Below, one piece after another: positions 9,491 through 18,954 of a stretch of 64,000 nucleotides of DNA. The notes beneath the pieces are model-generated. The model was not told where the DNA came from, made no database searches, and saw only the letters and a program-made list of their open reading frames with translations. Position numbers and translations under genes: made by a program. The first letter of the stretch is position 1. Each line of letters opens with the position of its first letter. The stretch comes from Paenibacillus pasadenensis. GTDB lineage: Bacteria > Bacillota > Bacilli > Paenibacillales > Paenibacillaceae. Location of the stretch: positions 496,001 through 560,000 of the forward strand of contig NZ_JAMBOT010000001.1 in NCBI RefSeq assembly GCF_023715725.1, given 5' to 3'.

Positions 9491-10497
9491 GCTTTCGGCG
9501 CTCCTACGGATTGACGGCTTACGACTTCATGCGGAAGCACAACTTTCGCTTGCTCCACCGGCTCTTTTTTCATGAGCTTGGTCAGCAGACGCATCGATAC
9601 GGCGCCGATGTCGTACATCGGCTGCGCAACTGCGCTCAGCTGCGGACGCACCATTGAAGCCATGCGGCTGTTGTCTACGCTGATAACCGAAATATCCTCA
9701 GGCACACGCAGCCCTTTGTCCTGAATGGCATGAATCGCACCAATCGCCATCTCGTCCGTGGCGGAAAAAACAGCCGTAGGATGCTTGTCCAAGCTAAGGA
9801 AATGGTTCATCGCTTCAACGCCGGATTCGTAACGGTAATTGCCAACGCGAACAAAATCTTCGCTCTCCGGAATTCCCGCTTCCTCCAAAGCCCGCTTGTA
9901 TCCTTGGTAACGGGCATAACCGTTGGACGGGTCTTGAAGGGTGCCGCTAATCATAGCGATGTCCGTGTGGCCTTGAGCAAGCAGCGTTTTTACGGCATCG
10001 TAAGCCGCTTCCTCATGGTTGATATCGACCGAAGGAATTTTGTTATCCTCATCGGTCGTTGCACACAGAACAACCGGCACATTCGCCGTCTTGAACGCCT
10101 GGATATGCTCCTCGGTCACGGCTCCGCCCATGAACAGCAGACCGTCGACCTGTTTCTCCAGAAGCGTGTTGATGACGCGAATTTCTTTGTCCTTGCGCTT
10201 GTCCGCATTACAGAGAATGATATTGTAGTGGTACATGTTAGCGATATCTTCAATGCCGCGGGCAACCTCTGCAAAGTTAGAGTTGGAAATATCGGGAATA
10301 ACGACGCCTACGGTCGTCGTTTTTTTGCTAGCGAGACCGCGCGCTACGGCGTTCGGGCGATAGCCGAGCCGTTCAATGGCTTCATAAACCTTTTTACGGG
10401 TTTGCGGTTTAACGTTGGGATTGTTGTTAACAACGCGGGAGACTGTAGCCATCGACACTCCCGCTTCTCTTGCAACATCGTAAATGGTTACAGTCAC
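9487..10497 (-). CDS. ccpA: Catabolite control protein A
   Basis: LacI/GalR-family global regulator of carbon catabolite control. The N-terminal helix-turn-helix reads [20 protein letters not shown], followed by the hinge-helix [14 protein letters not shown]. The periplasmic-binding-like core with [18 protein letters not shown] and [10 protein letters not shown] is what one sees in Bacillus CcpA. The length of 336 aa fits. It works with HPr(Ser-P), a link to the PTS genes at 12-16 kb. The upstream flank to 10590 holds only the promoter region. Confidence 0.95.
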   Translation of the reverse strand: MTVTIYDVAREAGVSMATVSRVVNNNPNVKPQTRKKVYEAIERLGYRPNAVARGLASKKTTTVGVVIPDISNSNFAEVARGIEDIANMYHYNIILCNADKRKDKEIRVINTLLEKQVDGLLFMGGAVTEEHIQAFKTANVPVVLCATTDEDNKIPSVDINHEEAAYDAVKTLLAQGHTDIAMISGTLQDPSNGYARYQGYKRALEEAGIPESEDFVRVGNYRYESGVEAMNHFLSLDKHPTAVFSATDEMAIGAIHAIQDKGLRVPEDISVISVDNSRMASMVRPQLSAVAQPMYDIGAVSMRLLTKLMKKEPVEQAKVVLPHEVVSRQSVGAPKA

Positions 10498-10590
10498 GGT
10501 TCCTTCTCTCCAATTTTGATGAATTTAACGGCGGGAAAATACCCCTTTATGTTACGGTAATCATACGATAAATACGGGTCTGATGCAATG

Positions 10591-10929
10591 TCAGCGCACA
10601 TTCTCGGCCAGCGAGGCCTCAGTGATATGCCAGTGGGACGTATGCCACTCGGCCTTGCCGTTCTTAATTAGAATCGCCTGCGGAGAAGCATGCTTCACGC
10701 CAAGCTGCTCTTCAATCGCATTGGATACCGGGCGCTCTTCAACAACGCGCACCAGCGCTGTATCGACCGATTCCCCTTTGGCGCTTTCCATCCACCGCTC
10801 CCAAGCCGCATGCGCGTCCGCGCTAATATTGCAGCGCGTGCTGTGCTTGAACACAAGCACCGGCTTCTGATGGGAACGCTCAACAACCTCGTTCCAATCC
10901 TCTATATTTTGAAGGGAAGTATAACTCAT
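10591..10929 (-). CDS. ytxJ: Bacillithiol-system thioredoxin-like protein YtxJ
   Basis: Small cytoplasmic protein of 112 aa with a monothiol thioredoxin-like motif KHSTRCNIS and a C-terminal SPQAILIKNGKAEWHTSHW strand-helix. YtxJ proteins are thought to act in de-bacillithiolation. Ribosome site GGAGAG lies 9 bases before the ATG. It stands alone between ccpA and a zinc-ribbon gene on the same strand. Confidence 0.88.
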   Translation of the reverse strand: MSYTSLQNIEDWNEVVERSHQKPVLVFKHSTRCNISADAHAAWERWMESAKGESVDTALVRVVEERPVSNAIEEQLGVKHASPQAILIKNGKAEWHTSHWHITEASLAENVR

Positions 10930-10984
10930 CGCTTCTCACTCTCCTCTTGTGTAATTCAGTCTCGCTGTCAGAGTGTCGGCCGTC

Positions 10985-11398
10985 CTATGTATGCATCGTG
11001 AAGCGGCTGAGCTGGGACAGCCTTTTCTCGATTTCGCTTCTCCAAGCCTCGTCTCCTACCGAACCGGCCAGCAGCAGCAGCTCAAGCAGCGAATCGATAC
11101 GTTCGTCGATAATTTGCTGGACAGCGGTCAAATCCGGCGTTCTGCGGTTCGAACAAGCCTCTACTAATAAATCTGCCCATTCATTGAGCTCATTAAACAG
11201 TAGAGTCTGTTTGGCCGGCTCCTCGCCCAACTGTCCAATCAGGCCTGTCAGGTCCGGCTTCACTTCCGGCAGCACCTCGCTGCGGCTGCAAGAGGAACAA
11301 GAATAGATCGGAACATTGTCGATTTCGACCTTGCCCGAGTAAATTACCGTGCGCAGCTTCATATTCATTGTGTGGCCGCAATTACAGATTTTATGCAT
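10985..11398 (-). CDS. Zinc-ribbon protein of unknown function
   Basis: The 137-aa product starts MHKICNCGHTMNMKLRT. The pair CNCG and CSSC (residues 5-8 and 34-37) looks like a YgiT-type zinc ribbon whose usual partner toxin is absent. The rest is acidic and helical (NELNEWADLLVEACSNRR, IIDERIDSLLELLLLAG). The ATG at 11398 has an AAGGAG site 9 bases upstream; the longer reading from 11443 would start inside that site. I do not know its function; it resembles proteins seen in Paenibacillus. Confidence 0.75.
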   Translation of the reverse strand: MHKICNCGHTMNMKLRTVIYSGKVEIDNVPIYSCSSCSRSEVLPEVKPDLTGLIGQLGEEPAKQTLLFNELNEWADLLVEACSNRRTPDLTAVQQIIDERIDSLLELLLLAGSVGDEAWRSEIEKRLSQLSRFTMHT

Positions 11399-11641
11399 GT
11401 TGGTCCACTCCTTCATCATCAGCAGGGCATCGCAGTCTTTCATCCATTATCTGCGATTCCGGGACGGCCGTACAGGTTTTTATCTACAGCCTCCTCCTTA
11501 CTTCGACCTATTTCGAGAAAATTCCTGCTGACATTTTGCAAGCATTTTATGTAAACGGAACCAATTTCTCAGCGGCTTGACAAGGTTTGATTTTGTCCTC
11601 GTTCCTCCCTTACAATAGCCGAAAGAGGAGGAATGATCAGA

Positions 11642-12163
11642 ATGACTCTGCAAGGCAAACGTGTCATCTGCCTGCTGGATGACGAATTCGAGGACTTGGA
11701 GCTCTGGTACCCTGTGTACCGGGTGCGCGAGGAAGGCGCAACCGTTGAATTCGCCGGACCGCAAAAGGGCAAAACCCATATTGGCAAATACGGCGTTCCG
11801 GCAACAGCCGATCTTTCCTATGAAGAAATCGACGCGGCGTCCGTAGACGGATTGCTCGTTCCGGGCGGCTGGGCTCCCGACAAAATTCGACGTTACCCCG
11901 AGGTGCTCCGTCTCGTCCAGGAAATGGACCGCAGCGGCAAGCCGATCGGACAGATTTGCCATGCCGGCTGGGTGCTCGTCTCGGCTAAAATTTTGCAGGG
12001 GCGTAAAGTAACTTCCACTCCCGGCATTCGCGACGATATGGAAAATGCAGGCGCTGTCTGGTACGACGAAGCGGTTGTTGTTGACGGCAACTTAATTTCC
12101 GCCCGCCGTCCGCCGGATCTTCCTCCATACGCAAAAGCTTTTGTAGACGCATTAAAAGGGTAA
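11642..12163 (+). CDS. DJ-1/PfpI-family protein
   Basis: Class I glutamine-amidotransferase-like protein of 173 aa. It has the nucleophile elbow GQICHAGWVL with Cys and adjacent His, and the early VICLLDDEFEDLELWYP with the conserved acidic residue. Such proteins are deglycase/chaperone or protease-like; the substrate is unknown. A GAGGAGG site at 11625-11631 is the right distance from ATG 11642 and too close to ATG 11633. It sits alone before a terminator at 12184-12215. Confidence 0.88.
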   Translation: MTLQGKRVICLLDDEFEDLELWYPVYRVREEGATVEFAGPQKGKTHIGKYGVPATADLSYEEIDAASVDGLLVPGGWAPDKIRRYPEVLRLVQEMDRSGKPIGQICHAGWVLVSAKILQGRKVTSTPGIRDDMENAGAVWYDEAVVVDGNLISARRPPDLPPYAKAFVDALKG

Positions 12164-12183
12164 TCGCTTCATTGCAAAATAAG

Positions 12184-12215
12184 AGAGCCTTGCCGCATTG
12201 GCAAGGCTCTTGTTT
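12184..12215. terminator. Terminator between the PfpI gene and ptsI
   Basis: Arms AGAGCCTTGCC and GGCAAGGCTCT (12184-12194, 12200-12210) followed by TTGTTTCTGTT, between convergent genes. Confidence 0.85.
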
Positions 12216-12243
12216 CTGTTCAGAAAGCAGCTTGCTTAATCCC

Positions 12244-14037
12244 CTAGTTGCAAATAGAATCCGAAACGCTGGCGATCCGCGCTTGCTCCTCTTGTTCCTC
12301 CTGCTCATCCCGCAGATCAATTTCAGTCCGGAATTCCCGCAGATGACGCTTGATTTCAGAGGCCGTGCTGCTTGCCATAATATGCTCCAGCACCGCCCTG
12401 CACTCCTCCTGGCCCGTGCGGAGCAATCTTTCCTTCACCTGAAGAATGGAATGGGACGACATGCTAAGTCCGTCCACGTTAAGACCGAGCCAGACCGGAA
12501 GCGCGGCGGGATCACCCGCCATTTCCCCGCATACGCCTACCGTAATCCCTTGCCGGCGCGCCGCTTCCACGGTTGTGCGAAGCATGCGCAGCACAGCGGG
12601 ATGATACGGCTCGTACAGATGGGAAATCTTATCGTTCATGCGGTCAACGGCAAGCGTGAACTGGACCAGATCGTTCGTGCCGATGCTGAAAAAATCCACC
12701 TCGCGGGCAAGCAGCTCCGCTATCATCACCGCCGCAGGCAGCTCAATCATAACGCCGGTTTCCATGCTCGGATTAAACGGCTTGCCTTCCTGCCTAAGCT
12801 CCTCCATCGCTTCTTGAAGCACGCGGTTCGCTTCCCGCACCTCTTCCACCGACGAAATAAGCGGGTACATCACCTTCACATTACCGTAGTGTGACGCCCG
12901 AAGTATCGCCCGCAGCTGCGTCCGGAACAAATCCTTGCGGTCCAGGCTGATGCGAATCGCCCGATAGCCCAGAAACGGATTCTCTTCTTCCGGCAGCTCA
13001 AAATAATCCAGATGTTTGTCGCCGCCGATATCAAGCGTTCGAATGACAAGCGAGCCGCCCTCCAGCTTTTCGGCTACGCTGCGGTAAACCTCAAACTGCT
13101 CCTCTTCCTTCGGGAAGCGCGTCCGGTCCATGTACAGGAATTCCGTCCGGAACAGCCCTACGCCATGGGCTCCGCTGGACAGCGCCAATTCAAGCTCCTT
13201 CAGAGAGCTGATATTGGCCGATAGACGCAGCGTTTTGCCATCCGGCGTGGACGGATCGACATGCGCAAGGCCGCGCAGGCGGTTGCGCTCCTCTTCCTGC
13301 TCCTGCTTAAGCTTGGTGTAGGCGCGAATCTGCTCCAGGGACGGGCTTAACACAATTTCGCCAGTGGTCCCGTCCATAATAAGCATATCGCCTGTAACAA
13401 CGGTTTCCTCCAGCTTGCCCTCGGCTGCGACGACAAGCGGAATGCCAAGCGCACGAGCCATAATGGCGGAATGGGAAGTCATGCTTCCCCCAAAGGTAGT
13501 TATGCCAAGCACGTTGCTTGGATTCAGATGCGCCAGCTGGGAAGGCGACAATTCCTTAGCGATTAAAATATAGGGCTGAGTATCCGACGGCAGCGTAATT
13601 TCCGGCGCGCCAAGCAGATGTTTGAGCAGCCGGTTGCCGACATCGCGGATGTCCAGCGCCCGTTCTTTCATATATTCGTCGTCCAGCAGGTCAAACATCG
13701 TAACAAAGTGGTCAATTGCTTCTTTGACCGCCACTTCTGCAGCTTTGTATTGACGCTCGATCATCCCCTGAATCTCGTTCATGAACACCGGATCGTCGAG
13801 AATCGCCAGATGGGCGTCGAAAATGCTTCTTTCCGCCGGGCCGACGACCTCGCTCAGCTCATCCTTCATCTGCTCGATTTCCACTTTAGAGGTTCGAATG
13901 CCTTCGTAAAGGCGCTCGAATTCTCTAGCGAGATCGGCGACGTCGATTTTTTGCTCGGGCAAATCCCATTCCCAGTTCGGGAGCACAAAACATTTGCCGA
14001 TTGCAATCCCTGAAGAAGCTCCAATACCCTGAATCAT
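12244..14037 (-). CDS. ptsI: PTS enzyme I (phosphoenolpyruvate-protein phosphotransferase)
   Basis: First enzyme of the sugar phosphotransferase system; passes phosphate from PEP to HPr. The 597 aa include the N-terminal IGASSGIAIGK, the phospho-histidine segment GGSMTSHSAIMARALGIP (His near 190) and the PEP-utilising C-domain with GLFRTEFLYMDR, VMIELPAAV, GTNDLVQFTLAVDR and VCGEMAGD. A charged tail of about 25 residues (EEQEEQARIAS) is longer than usual. The ATG overlaps the EIICBA stop by four bases, so transporter and enzyme I are one transcript. No ptsH is present in the window. Confidence 0.96.
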   Translation of the reverse strand: MIQGIGASSGIAIGKCFVLPNWEWDLPEQKIDVADLAREFERLYEGIRTSKVEIEQMKDELSEVVGPAERSIFDAHLAILDDPVFMNEIQGMIERQYKAAEVAVKEAIDHFVTMFDLLDDEYMKERALDIRDVGNRLLKHLLGAPEITLPSDTQPYILIAKELSPSQLAHLNPSNVLGITTFGGSMTSHSAIMARALGIPLVVAAEGKLEETVVTGDMLIMDGTTGEIVLSPSLEQIRAYTKLKQEQEEERNRLRGLAHVDPSTPDGKTLRLSANISSLKELELALSSGAHGVGLFRTEFLYMDRTRFPKEEEQFEVYRSVAEKLEGGSLVIRTLDIGGDKHLDYFELPEEENPFLGYRAIRISLDRKDLFRTQLRAILRASHYGNVKVMYPLISSVEEVREANRVLQEAMEELRQEGKPFNPSMETGVMIELPAAVMIAELLAREVDFFSIGTNDLVQFTLAVDRMNDKISHLYEPYHPAVLRMLRTTVEAARRQGITVGVCGEMAGDPAALPVWLGLNVDGLSMSSHSILQVKERLLRTGQEECRAVLEHIMASSTASEIKRHLREFRTEIDLRDEQEEQEEQARIASVSDSICN

Positions 14038-15929
14038 GAGCGTTTCCCTCCAACCTGACTATCCTCTCTCTCGCGAAGCCTGACCGACATAATAGCGGAT
14101 TGACCGCGCTTCACCGTCTTGAACGGCCCGTAACCCCATGAACGGACCAGCTGAGGATTTGTTATAATCATCGGCGTCGCCAGCGATTTGCCGGCCGTCC
14201 GCAGACGCTGCACATCAAACGAAATGAGCAGCTGCCCAGCGGCTACCTCGTCTCCTTCTTTAACCGCCGCGCTGAAAATTCCCTCATCCTTAAGCGCAGA
14301 AGTGTCGATGCCGATATGCATCAGCACCTCAAGCCCTTCCTCCGTGCGAAGACCAATCGCATGCATCGTAGGATAAAGCACGATTACGGTTCCTTTAACA
14401 GGAGCCACAAGCTCTCCCCGATCCGGTATAAAAGCGACTCCGTCGCCAACAAGCTTTCCGGCAAAAATTGGATCCGGCACCTCGTCAAGCGGAATCATCC
14501 GTCCCTGAACCGGCGAGCTGAAATGAACCTGGGTCTGGTCGCGCTGCATCGTTTTGATCATTTCCTCGCGGATCAGCTCGGAGAAGGTGCCGAACACTAC
14601 CTGCACATTGCCTCCGCCAAGCCGGATGACGCCTGCTGCGCCAAGATCGCGCAATGCGGCATTGTCGAGCAGCCGTTCGTTACGCACCTTGATGCGCAGC
14701 CTCGTAATACAGGCTTCCAGCGTCTCCAAATTGTCTTTGCCGCCGATCGCCTGCAAAATTAACGGAGCCCGATACGGAATGTCGCCCGCCCAGTCGTCCA
14801 GCGCGGAGCCTTCTTCCCGGCCCGGCGTCGGAATCCGGAAGCGGCGGATCGCCCATCGGAAAAGTCCATAATACAGCATAAAAACGACGATGCCCAGTGG
14901 TATTAGCAGCCAGCCTTTTGTTGCCAGATGCATGTTCAGGATATAATCGATGGCTCCGGACGAGAACGAGAAGCCGTGCAAAATGCCCAGCTCGTAGGTA
15001 ACCCACATAATAATGCCCGAGATAAAGGCGTGGACAACAAACAGGTACGGAGCGACAAACAGAAATGCGAACTCCACCGGCTCCGACACTCCAGTCAAAA
15101 AGGAAGCCAGCGCCGCCGACAGAAACGTCCGTTTAATCTTCGGTTTAAGATCCTCCCGCGCCTCCTGGATGATCGCCAGCGCGATGGCCGGAAGCGCAAA
15201 CATCATCGTTGGATATAAGCCTGCCATAAACACGCCTGCAGTAGGGTCGCCGGCAAAAAAACGCGGCAAATCGCCGTATACCATGCTGCCGTTATCCATG
15301 CGGAACCCGCCAACCTGGAACCAAAACACATGGTTGAGCAGATGGTGTAGGCCAAATACGACCAGAATCCGGTGCAAAAATCCGTACAGAAACACGCCGA
15401 AGCCCCCAGCCGATGCGACCACGTCGCCCAGCCATACAAGCGCTTTGCTTAATGAGGGAGCGATGCCGACCATCAGCATGGAGAACAGGACGCATACAAA
15501 GCTTACAAACAGCGGGACAAAACGAGGCCCTCCAAAAAATTGTATGTATTCAGGCAGCCGAATAGATTTAAAACGTTCATAGCTGTATCCGGCCAGCATT
15601 CCGATCAGTGCGCCGATCAGCACCGTCGGCTGAATATTAAAGTGGCTGAACTGTACAATGCCCGTATAGATGAACATGCCTGCCAGCGCAGATAATGCTG
15701 CGGCCCCGCCGTTGCTAGAGGTGCCCCATGCGACCCCGGCAGCGAACAGATACGGCAAAAACACAAAAAGCGAGTTGCCCGCGACGGACAGATAATCCGC
15801 CATTGCAGGCAGACCGAGCGCATCCCAAGGCAGATTGCTTAAGCTTAAACAGATCGCCGCTGCGGGCAAAATAATCATCGGCAGCATGACGGCACGGCCG
15901 AGCTGCTGCAATTTGCCCATGAAGTTCAT
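14034..15929 (-). CDS. PTS EIICBA transporter, glucose/N-acetylglucosamine family
   Basis: Membrane sugar permease with fused EIIB and EIIA, 631 aa. The EIIC part (1 to about 370) has about ten hydrophobic segments and the family signature FLTGVSEPVEFAFLF. EIIB contains the phospho-cysteine in LEACITRLRIKV. EIIA contains SSPVQGRMIPL and the phospho-histidine in LMHIGIDTSAL. The EIIC wording (GGPRFVP, SEPVEF) leans to the N-acetylglucosamine type (NagE/NagP), but glucose cannot be excluded. Start ATG has GGAGGAG 5 bases upstream. It is followed directly by ptsI. Confidence 0.9.
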   Translation of the reverse strand: MNFMGKLQQLGRAVMLPMIILPAAAICLSLSNLPWDALGLPAMADYLSVAGNSLFVFLPYLFAAGVAWGTSSNGGAAALSALAGMFIYTGIVQFSHFNIQPTVLIGALIGMLAGYSYERFKSIRLPEYIQFFGGPRFVPLFVSFVCVLFSMLMVGIAPSLSKALVWLGDVVASAGGFGVFLYGFLHRILVVFGLHHLLNHVFWFQVGGFRMDNGSMVYGDLPRFFAGDPTAGVFMAGLYPTMMFALPAIALAIIQEAREDLKPKIKRTFLSAALASFLTGVSEPVEFAFLFVAPYLFVVHAFISGIIMWVTYELGILHGFSFSSGAIDYILNMHLATKGWLLIPLGIVVFMLYYGLFRWAIRRFRIPTPGREEGSALDDWAGDIPYRAPLILQAIGGKDNLETLEACITRLRIKVRNERLLDNAALRDLGAAGVIRLGGGNVQVVFGTFSELIREEMIKTMQRDQTQVHFSSPVQGRMIPLDEVPDPIFAGKLVGDGVAFIPDRGELVAPVKGTVIVLYPTMHAIGLRTEEGLEVLMHIGIDTSALKDEGIFSAAVKEGDEVAAGQLLISFDVQRLRTAGKSLATPMIITNPQLVRSWGYGPFKTVKRGQSAIMSVRLREREDSQVGGKRS

Positions 15930-16030
15930 GCTGCTCCTCCTCTTCCGCCATTTCGGTCGGGAAATTAAAACGGGTTATGGCTACCGGAAATATCGTACGC
16001 GCTTTCCCCTTCCGTTGTCAAAAGAAAGAA

Positions 16031-16060
16031 GGCAGGCCGCGGAGGGCCTGCCTGACCGAA
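16031..16060 (-). terminator. Terminator of the CoA-binding protein gene
   Basis: Arms GGCAGGCC / GGCCTGCC (16031-16038, 16045-16052). In the minus direction the stem is followed by a T-rich stretch (TTCTTTCTTTT) before the EIICBA start. Confidence 0.75.
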
Positions 16061-16079
16061 TGGTAGACGTTTACGGAGC

Positions 16080-16514
16080 TTATGCCCGTTGGATATCGGG
16101 ACGAAGGATAGAGTCCTCCACCTTGATGCAGCGGTCCATAATAACCGTCAGTCCGCCTTCTTGAGCGATTTGCGCCGCTTCCTCGTTATATACGCCAAGC
16201 TGGAGCCATAATACCTTCGCTCCTGCCGCTACGGCTTCGCGGGCAATATCCGGCGTAAATTCACTGCGCCGGAACACATTGACGATACCGATTGGCTCCG
16301 CGATATCAGCCAAGTTCGCATATACCTTTTCGCCCAAAATGTCTCCTTGAGCCGAAGGATTAACCGGGATGATCCGGTAGCCTCTCTGCTGCATCGCCTC
16401 TGATACGGAGTAGGAGGTGCGGTCTGGTTTGTCGGACAGGCCGACAACGGCAACCGTCGTGTTGGCTTCCAGCAGCCATTTGATATCATCCCGTTCAGGA
16501 TTGGTAAATGCCAT
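16080..16514 (-). CDS. CoA-binding domain protein (YccU-like)
   Basis: Single-domain Rossmann protein of 144 aa of the CoA_binding_2 family. It has the nucleotide loop VAVVGLSDKPDRTSYSV, the strand GYRIIPVNPSAQGDILGEKVY and the VLWLQLGVYNEEAA segment with a nearby cysteine (IMDRCIKVE). These proteins bind CoA-type ligands; the cellular role is not established. It is encoded alone, with an AGGAGG-type site before the ATG. Confidence 0.9.
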   Translation of the reverse strand: MAFTNPERDDIKWLLEANTTVAVVGLSDKPDRTSYSVSEAMQQRGYRIIPVNPSAQGDILGEKVYANLADIAEPIGIVNVFRRSEFTPDIAREAVAAGAKVLWLQLGVYNEEAAQIAQEGGLTVIMDRCIKVEDSILRPDIQRA

Positions 16515-16581
16515 AGCTGTGTCCTCCTTATAAGCGTAATCGCACTACCTGCTACTTTACCCTGTTCGCCTCCGCTTTACG

Positions 16582-17880
16582 CTATTCCTGCCACTGAACA
16601 TTGGCCCCAAGCGCCTGCAGATGATCAAAATAAATCGGGTACGATTTGGCAACATGATGAGCGTCGCGGATCAACAGCGGCTTGCGGCAGCGCAGGCCGA
16701 CCACAGTCAGAGCCATAATAACGCGGTGATCGTAATGAGCGTTAATTTCCACGCCGCCCTCAAGGCCTTCCGGCTTGCCATGCACGATGATCTCGTCGCG
16801 CTTTTCTTCTACTTCAGCGCCTGCCTTGCGCAGCTCGTTGAGATAATCGGTGATGCGGTCGCATTCCTTGTAACGGAGGTTCTCGACGTTGTAAAAGCGA
16901 GACGTGCCCTCTGCAAATACCGCTGCGGCGACCATCGCCAGCACGGCGTCCGTTGCGGCGTCGCCGTCGAACTCAACCGCTTTAAGCTTGCCGTTGCCTT
17001 TAACGGTTACGTTGTCGCCATCAAATTGGAGCGGCGTTTCCATCATGCGCAGCACGTCAACGACAGCGCGTTCGCCTTGACGGCTCTGTTCCGGCAGGCC
17101 GTGAATCGTAATGTCCGACTTCGTAACAGCTGCCGCCGCCAGTACGGCTGCGGAGCCAGGATAATCTCCCTGAACACGGTACGTGCGCGCCGCATAACGC
17201 TGGCCGCCCGGCACACGGTAAGACATCAGATCTTCGGAGGCTTCGATAACGATGCCTGCCTGCTCCAGCACCTCAAGCGTCTGGCCGACGACCACTTTGG
17301 ACTTCAAATCGTCGAGCACCTGAATCTCGCTGTCCTCGGGAAGCAGCGGAGTCAGGAACAGCAGTGCGCTGAGAAACTGCGAGCTCACGTTGCCCGATAC
17401 GGTAATTTTGCCGCCCTTCGGCGCTCCGCCGCGGATCGTAATCGGCAGCTTGCCGCCGTTATCGTCCACCTCAACCCCAAGCTGGCGCAGCGAAACGATC
17501 AGATCGTCATGCGGCCGTTTGCCAAGGGAATCAGGATACGTATTCACAAAGGTTACATCCGGGCAAAGCGCCGTTACCGCCATCAGAAAACGCAGCACCG
17601 CGCCGGCGTTGCCGACGTTCAGCTCGCGGACATCGCGCGGATTGCTGCCAAAGCCTTTAATGATGATTTTCTCTTCGTCTTCCGTCAGCTCCGCCCCAAG
17701 ATCGCGGATGCAGCGGCGCATTGCGTCGCTGTCTTCGCTGTGAGCCGGATAGTAAATCGTGCTTGTGCCCTCCGCAAGCGCGGCCACAAGCAGATAACGC
17801 GTTGTATAGTTTTTGGAGGAGAGCGCCTGAATGCTGCCCTTAAGCTCCGGTGTTGGCGTTACGAGTACGTCCATGTTCAT
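16582..17880 (-). CDS. aroA: 3-phosphoshikimate 1-carboxyvinyltransferase (EPSP synthase)
   Basis: Sixth step of the shikimate pathway: shikimate-3-phosphate + PEP to EPSP. Inverse alpha-beta barrel motifs are present: SKNYTTRYLLVAALAEGTS (phosphate-binding start), NVGNAGAVLRFLMA, SLGKRPHDDLI, SGNVSSQFLSALL, RYKECDRITD and AHYDHRVIMAL. The ATG at 17880 (MNMDVLV, 432 aa) follows AAGGGG by 4 bases; ATG 17874 is also possible. Starts further upstream would lack a ribosome site. It lies 54 bases downstream of aroK on the same strand. Confidence 0.94.
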   Translation of the reverse strand: MNMDVLVTPTPELKGSIQALSSKNYTTRYLLVAALAEGTSTIYYPAHSEDSDAMRRCIRDLGAELTEDEEKIIIKGFGSNPRDVRELNVGNAGAVLRFLMAVTALCPDVTFVNTYPDSLGKRPHDDLIVSLRQLGVEVDDNGGKLPITIRGGAPKGGKITVSGNVSSQFLSALLFLTPLLPEDSEIQVLDDLKSKVVVGQTLEVLEQAGIVIEASEDLMSYRVPGGQRYAARTYRVQGDYPGSAAVLAAAAVTKSDITIHGLPEQSRQGERAVVDVLRMMETPLQFDGDNVTVKGNGKLKAVEFDGDAATDAVLAMVAAAVFAEGTSRFYNVENLRYKECDRITDYLNELRKAGAEVEEKRDEIIVHGKPEGLEGGVEINAHYDHRVIMALTVVGLRCRKPLLIRDAHHVAKSYPIYFDHLQALGANVQWQE

Positions 17881-17934
17881 CGATCCCCTTCTATATGTCG
17901 AATTGTTCATTGCCTTTGACATGGTCTGCAAGCC

Positions 17935-18477
17935 TTAAGCGCGGTAAAGCCTTGAAGCAAGACGATAGCCCTCTGCGACCGCTTCCGCCGCCTCGTCGGG
18001 GGTCAAGCTGTCGGTCATTACCTGCAATGGAGCGAAATCATACGCCCCCTGCCGCTTTAGCATCAGCTCACGCACCTTGCCTGCCGGATCGTCCGCCAGC
18101 AGAGGCCTGCCCTTGTCGTAACGAACGCGCTCCACAATTACCGCCTCGGACGCCTGCAGCGCAGCCACGTAGGAGCGCTCCAGCATGAATCGGCGATTAA
18201 CCTCGCGCAGCACTGCGCCGCCTCCTGTCGCAATGACCAAAGGCTCGCCGGACTGCAGCAGCCGGGTCAAAACTCTCGTTTCCGCATCGCGGAAATACTC
18301 TTCTCCGCGGGTTTCAAAGAGCTTTGCAATCGTGCAGCCTTCTTCCGCCACAACTTCCGAATCGCTATCCGTGCACTTCCAGCCGAGCCTGTCAGCAACT
18401 TTTGCCGCCACGGTCGATTTGCCGGTGCCCATAAAACCGACCAACACAATTTTACGATGGATTTCTTCCGATATCAT
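17935..18477 (-). CDS. aroK: Shikimate kinase
   Basis: Fifth step of aromatic amino-acid synthesis, phosphorylating shikimate. The 180 aa show the Walker A GFMGTGKSTVA, DSDSEVVAEEG with the shikimate-binding Asp, ETRGEEYFRDAE, the GGGAVL loop and RPLLADDPAGK with the lid arginine. It precedes aroA in what appears to be an aroK-aroA operon. The ribosome site AGGAGAGG is about 12 bases from the ATG, rather far. Confidence 0.94.
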   Translation of the reverse strand: MISEEIHRKIVLVGFMGTGKSTVAAKVADRLGWKCTDSDSEVVAEEGCTIAKLFETRGEEYFRDAETRVLTRLLQSGEPLVIATGGGAVLREVNRRFMLERSYVAALQASEAVIVERVRYDKGRPLLADDPAGKVRELMLKRQGAYDFAPLQVMTDSLTPDEAAEAVAEGYRLASRLYRA

Positions 18478-18651
18478 GCGGCCGTCACACCTCTCCTAAG
18501 TTTTGCCCGATTTGCAGCTTAAGCCTTCGGATATCATATCATTTTTTGCTAGACAGAGGGTATAAAAATCTCATTTTATCATAAGGATAGAATGAAAGAT
18601 TCCGTACTTGGCTCAGGACCTTCAACAACCATCCGAAAGGAGGCAGGAGCC

Positions 18652-18954
18652 GTGGATAAGAGCAGCTCCGCCAGCTCTCAAGCCGAAAAGAGACTCCGGC
18701 TTATTCTGGATTCAAATGTTGGGTTATGCCGTGAAGATGCGATCTGGGCGCTTGACTACATACGAAAAAAAGTGGCTGACGGAGCCCCTGTTTTGCAGGA
18801 GCTTCCGCAGCCACGTCTTATGAAAAATTACCAGAGCTTCGCCGAAGCCGCAATGAGTCTGCTGCTGTCGCCGCGCAGCGGTCCGCTGGAGGCGGAGCGG
18901 CTTCGCAGCAGACTGCGCGAGGCTCTGCACGGATTAATTCCCGACCGGGATTAA
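18652..18954 (+). CDS. Unknown 100-aa protein
   Basis: Not recognised. I start at GTG 18652 because AGGAGG at 18639-18644 lies 7 bases before it; the ATG at 18592 has no such site and would add 20 low-complexity residues. The product is soluble and helical, with an Arg/Leu-rich end ([20 protein letters not shown]) and a central [20 protein letters not shown] helix. Its stop overlaps the convergent gndA stop by four bases. Confidence 0.65.
   Translation: MDKSSSASSQAEKRLRLILDSNVGLCREDAIWALDYIRKKVADGAPVLQELPQPRLMKNYQSFAEAAMSLLLSPRSGPLEAERLRSRLREALHGLIPDRD

Noticed and set aside
16621..17919. 432-codon plus-strand frame opposite aroA
   Set aside because: Antisense shadow of a high-GC gene; no ribosome site and no recognisable domains.
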